Assembly: GCF_000524195.1 (NCBI RefSeq) | Contig: NW_020170381.1 | Location: 2,154,908-2,218,907 of the forward strand | Reading direction: 5' to 3' | Origin: Echinococcus granulosus | Taxonomy: Eukaryota > Platyhelminthes > Cestoda > Cyclophyllidea > Taeniidae | Length of the DNA: 64,000 nucleotides | Shown here: one piece after another, positions 63,781 to 64,000 of the stretch | Layout: the number at the start of each line of letters is the position of its first letter | How positions within the stretch are numbered: the first letter of the stretch is position 1 | The notes under the pieces: generated by a model | Databases searched by the model: none | Seen by the model: the letters and a program-made list of their open reading frames with translations, nothing else | What the model was told of the DNA's origin: nothing | Translations under genes and position numbers: made by a program

Positions 63781-64000
63781 CTAGAATAGAGTCAAACACC
63801 AGTATATGATGAAGTAGTAGCCCATTGTAGTGTTAGGATGTTCATTCATTAGAGTATGTTCTGTACTACCGGCCTTTTGACATGGGAATTAGCAATTCCA
63901 CGCTGTAGACTTGGCTACATTGTCTACGTTCATAAGCAATCAATTTGGTCCACAAGGCCTGGAAGTCTAGAACCATTCCGACAAAACAGACCTCCAAAGG

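Noticed and set aside
1..64000. Mobile elements, CRISPR arrays, viral insertions or operon-like systems
   Set aside because: I saw no transposase, reverse transcriptase, integrase or capsid motifs, no long terminal or inverted repeats, and no regularly spaced repeats. Old degraded elements would need a repeat library to detect.

Overview
This is a 64 kb piece of an animal nuclear genome with spliced genes. It carries seven genes I can name by protein similarity, on both strands, plus one unidentified spliced gene. UNC80 and MTUS genes are animal-specific. Many introns are only 29-43 nt long (CDC45, MRPL30 and FBXO28), and CDC45 has small introns at its 5' end and larger ones at its 3' end. 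That pattern suggests a parasitic flatworm (fluke or tapeworm), but this is inference because no species marker is present. The assembly contains two 100-N gaps (16151-16250 and 31649-31748).

Layout, left to right. 1-8487: no gene recognised. 8488-13398 (minus): CDC45, the replicative helicase subunit, 15 exons resolved. 14464-15228 (minus): an unidentified spliced gene, 3' part only. 17104-19078 (minus): FBXO28. 19645-20626 (minus): MRPL30, a mitochondrial ribosomal protein. 22091-37487 (plus): a large MTUS/ATIP-family microtubule-associated coiled-coil gene whose first exon was not found. 40565-45133 and 48486-51559 (plus): two tandem plastin/fimbrin paralogues, each with degenerate EF-hands followed by four CH domains. 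54216 to beyond about 63780 (minus): the 3' end of a gene encoding an UNC80-like NALCN-channel scaffold, whose 5' part lies outside the window or is unresolved.

Exon boundaries were set by hand from GT/AG (two are GC/AG) sites that keep reading phase and protein similarity. CDC45, FBXO28, MRPL30, both plastins, MTUS (exons 22091-37487) and UNC80 (63629 to its stop) all chain with consistent phases, which is strong internal support. The genes do not form an operon or pathway. They are ordinary housekeeping or cytoskeletal genes, except that the tandem plastins are a local duplication. I see no CRISPR, phage, insertion sequence, tRNA or rRNA. No undescribed system is evident. The best leads are the calcium-ligand-less plastin pair, the very small introns, an exitron-like segment in CDC45, two GC-AG introns, and a glycine-rich insertion in UNC80.
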